Shown here one piece after another: positions 6,961 to 7,684 of a stretch of 7,684 nt of DNA. A program made the position numbers and the translations under genes. Below the pieces are notes generated by a model. It did not search any database. It was not told the origin of the DNA and worked only from the letters and a program-made list of their open reading frames with translations. Position 1 is the first letter of the stretch, and each line of letters opens with the position of its first letter. Source of the stretch: Phormidesmis priestleyi (lineage in GTDB: Bacteria; Cyanobacteriota; Cyanobacteriia; Phormidesmidales; Phormidesmidaceae); the NCBI GenBank assembly GCA_003242115.1, contig QBMP01000045.1:11412-19095 (forward strand). The letters run 5' to 3'.

Positions 6961-7440
6961 TTAGGATAGAGTTTCTTGAGCGATCGCGCCTACCACCGCA
7001 TTGGTTGCTTTCACATAGTCAGCGGTTCTCAGCCACAGCATTTGGCCGCGCATCCCGGCAGAGACGGCAATTTGCTCATACACCTCGGCCCATTCATCTA
7101 AAAAAACGGGGTAGGGCTTTTTGCTAGCTAATGCGGTGACGCCGCCGCGAACATAGCCCGTGAGCGGCTGTACCTGCTTTAGCGGAACGGTTTCGAGCTT
7201 GCGATCGCCGCTGAGCTGAGCCAACGCCTTCAAATTCAGCCGGTAGCTTCCTGGTACAACGGCGAAGGCAATGCCCTGGCTATAGCCATTTACCACCAGC
7301 GTCTTAAATACCTGATCAGTAGGCAATCCTAGCTTTTGAGCCGTCGAAATCGCCACCAAATCATCTAGATCAACCGCGTAGCTCAGCACCTGATACTCAA
7401 TGCCCAAGCTATCTAACAACCGAGCGGCATTGGTTTTCAT
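6961..7440 (-). CDS. ybaK: Cys-tRNA(Pro)/Cys-tRNA(Cys) deacylase, YbaK family
   Basis: This 159-residue single-domain protein has the full length of YbaK/EbsC proteins. They are free-standing relatives of the ProRS INS domain that hydrolyse Cys mischarged onto tRNA(Pro). The start MKTNAARLLDSLGI is typical. The key lysine is present as K46 in VFKTLVV, the position shown to be essential in Haemophilus influenzae YbaK. The block YVRGGVTALASKKPYP (97-111 region) matches the family's conserved glycine loop (G99-G100). Also visible are AVVPG at 60-64 and the C-terminal SAGMRGQML at 127-135. The ATG at 7438-7440 follows GGAAAAA with about 9 bases between. It stands directly upstream of proS on the same strand, with a 209-base gap, and 47 bases after the stop of a GGDEF gene. 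That placement agrees with its role as partner of ProRS, with which YbaK is known to act. The deacylase call is strong; exact substrate preference is inferred from the family. Confidence 0.93.
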   Translation of the reverse strand: MKTNAARLLDSLGIEYQVLSYAVDLDDLVAISTAQKLGLPTDQVFKTLVVNGYSQGIAFAVVPGSYRLNLKALAQLSGDRKLETVPLKQVQPLTGYVRGGVTALASKKPYPVFLDEWAEVYEQIAVSAGMRGQMLWLRTADYVKATNAVVGAIAQETLS

Positions 7441-7487
7441 GCTTGTTTTTCCAATCTATTAGCAGTGAGCTATTCGCAGCGAGGCCG

Positions 7488-7684
7488 CTAAAGCAGCACC
7501 TCAGAGACTTCTAGCTTACCGACACAGAAGCGATCGCGCCCCTCATACTTCGCCTGATACAGCCCTCGATCAGCTGCTGCTACTAGCTTATCGGGATGAA
7601 TATTTTGAGTGGAGCTAACCACCGCAAGACCCAAGCTTAGGGTAATCCAATCGCTGACTTCTGCGCGACTGCGGGCAATTTCGA
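7488..7684 (-). CDS. GGDEF domain protein (diguanylate cyclase), C-terminal end only
   Basis: Only the last 64 codons plus two bases lie in the window; the gene continues past 7684. Translated from the minus strand, the fragment contains ITLSLGLAVV, then PDKLVAAADRGLYQAKYEGRDRF, a segment given here by its key parts: PDKL, AADRGLYQAK and EGRDRF. This is the standard end of a GGDEF domain (strand xTxSxGxA, then AD-x-ALY-x-AK-xx-GRN/D-R). The family makes the second messenger cyclic di-GMP from two GTP. The GGDEF signature itself and any N-terminal sensor domains are outside the window, so activity cannot be judged. The protein ends 14 residues after the GRDRF block (stop TAG at 7488-7490), so nothing follows the GGDEF domain. 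No terminator is evident in the 47-base gap before ybaK. Confidence 0.88.
   Translation of the reverse strand, partial: EIARSRAEVSDWITLSLGLAVVSSTQNIHPDKLVAAADRGLYQAKYEGRDRFCVGKLEVSEVLL

Larger units (their letters stand above)
717..7537. repeat. Dispersed HIP1 octamers (GCGATCGC), 13 copies
   Basis: GCGATCGC is found at 717, 1929, 2298, 2629, 4242, 4407, 5059, 5253, 5486, 6446, 6980, 7201 and 7530 (first bases). By chance one would expect far fewer than one copy in 7.7 kb. This highly iterated palindrome is characteristic of many cyanobacteria and is the main taxonomic clue here. All copies lie within coding sequence. None lies between 2637 and 4241, the stretch that holds the two Uma2 genes. 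Confidence 0.9.

Overview
The window looks like cyanobacterial chromosome. It contains 13 copies of the HIP1 octamer GCGATCGC, a sequence typically over-represented in cyanobacterial genomes. The gene content agrees: a cobaltochelatase CobN, an INS-containing ProRS, a DUF2993 protein and Uma2-family proteins. I cannot name the genus. There is no rRNA, tRNA, CRISPR array, transposase or phage gene. The longest stretch without a gene is about 209 bases.

Layout. On the + strand, 1-2751 is the C-terminal two thirds or so of cobN; its 5' end lies outside the window. Everything else is on the - strand. Read right to left in the direction of transcription: the last 64 codons of a GGDEF (diguanylate cyclase) protein (7488-7684, cut by the window end); ybaK (6961-7440), a trans-editing Cys-tRNA(Pro) deacylase; proS (4934-6751), prolyl-tRNA synthetase with a cis-editing INS domain; a DUF2993/LmeA-like membrane-anchored protein (3996-4847); and two tandem Uma2-family (PD-(D/E)XK nuclease fold) paralogues (3301-3915 and 2687-3304) joined by an ATGA stop/start overlap. 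The second Uma2 gene converges on cobN and overlaps its 3' end by 65 bp.

How the genes relate. The clearest functional link is ybaK next to proS. ProRS mischarges tRNA(Pro) with Ala and Cys. Its INS domain removes Ala, and the homologous free-standing YbaK removes Cys. cobN belongs to cobalamin (in cyanobacteria usually pseudocobalamin) synthesis and has no obvious link to its neighbours. The Uma2 pair is the most dynamic part of the window: a tandem duplication with a 95-bp perfectly identical block inside otherwise diverged copies (gene-conversion-like), no HIP1 site, and an antisense overlap that appears to have given CobN an overprinted tail.

I found no convincing new multi-gene system. 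The observations most worth following are the Uma2 conversion tract, the cobN/Uma2 overlap, the proS-ybaK editing pair and a 13-bp tandem repeat that runs into the end of proS.
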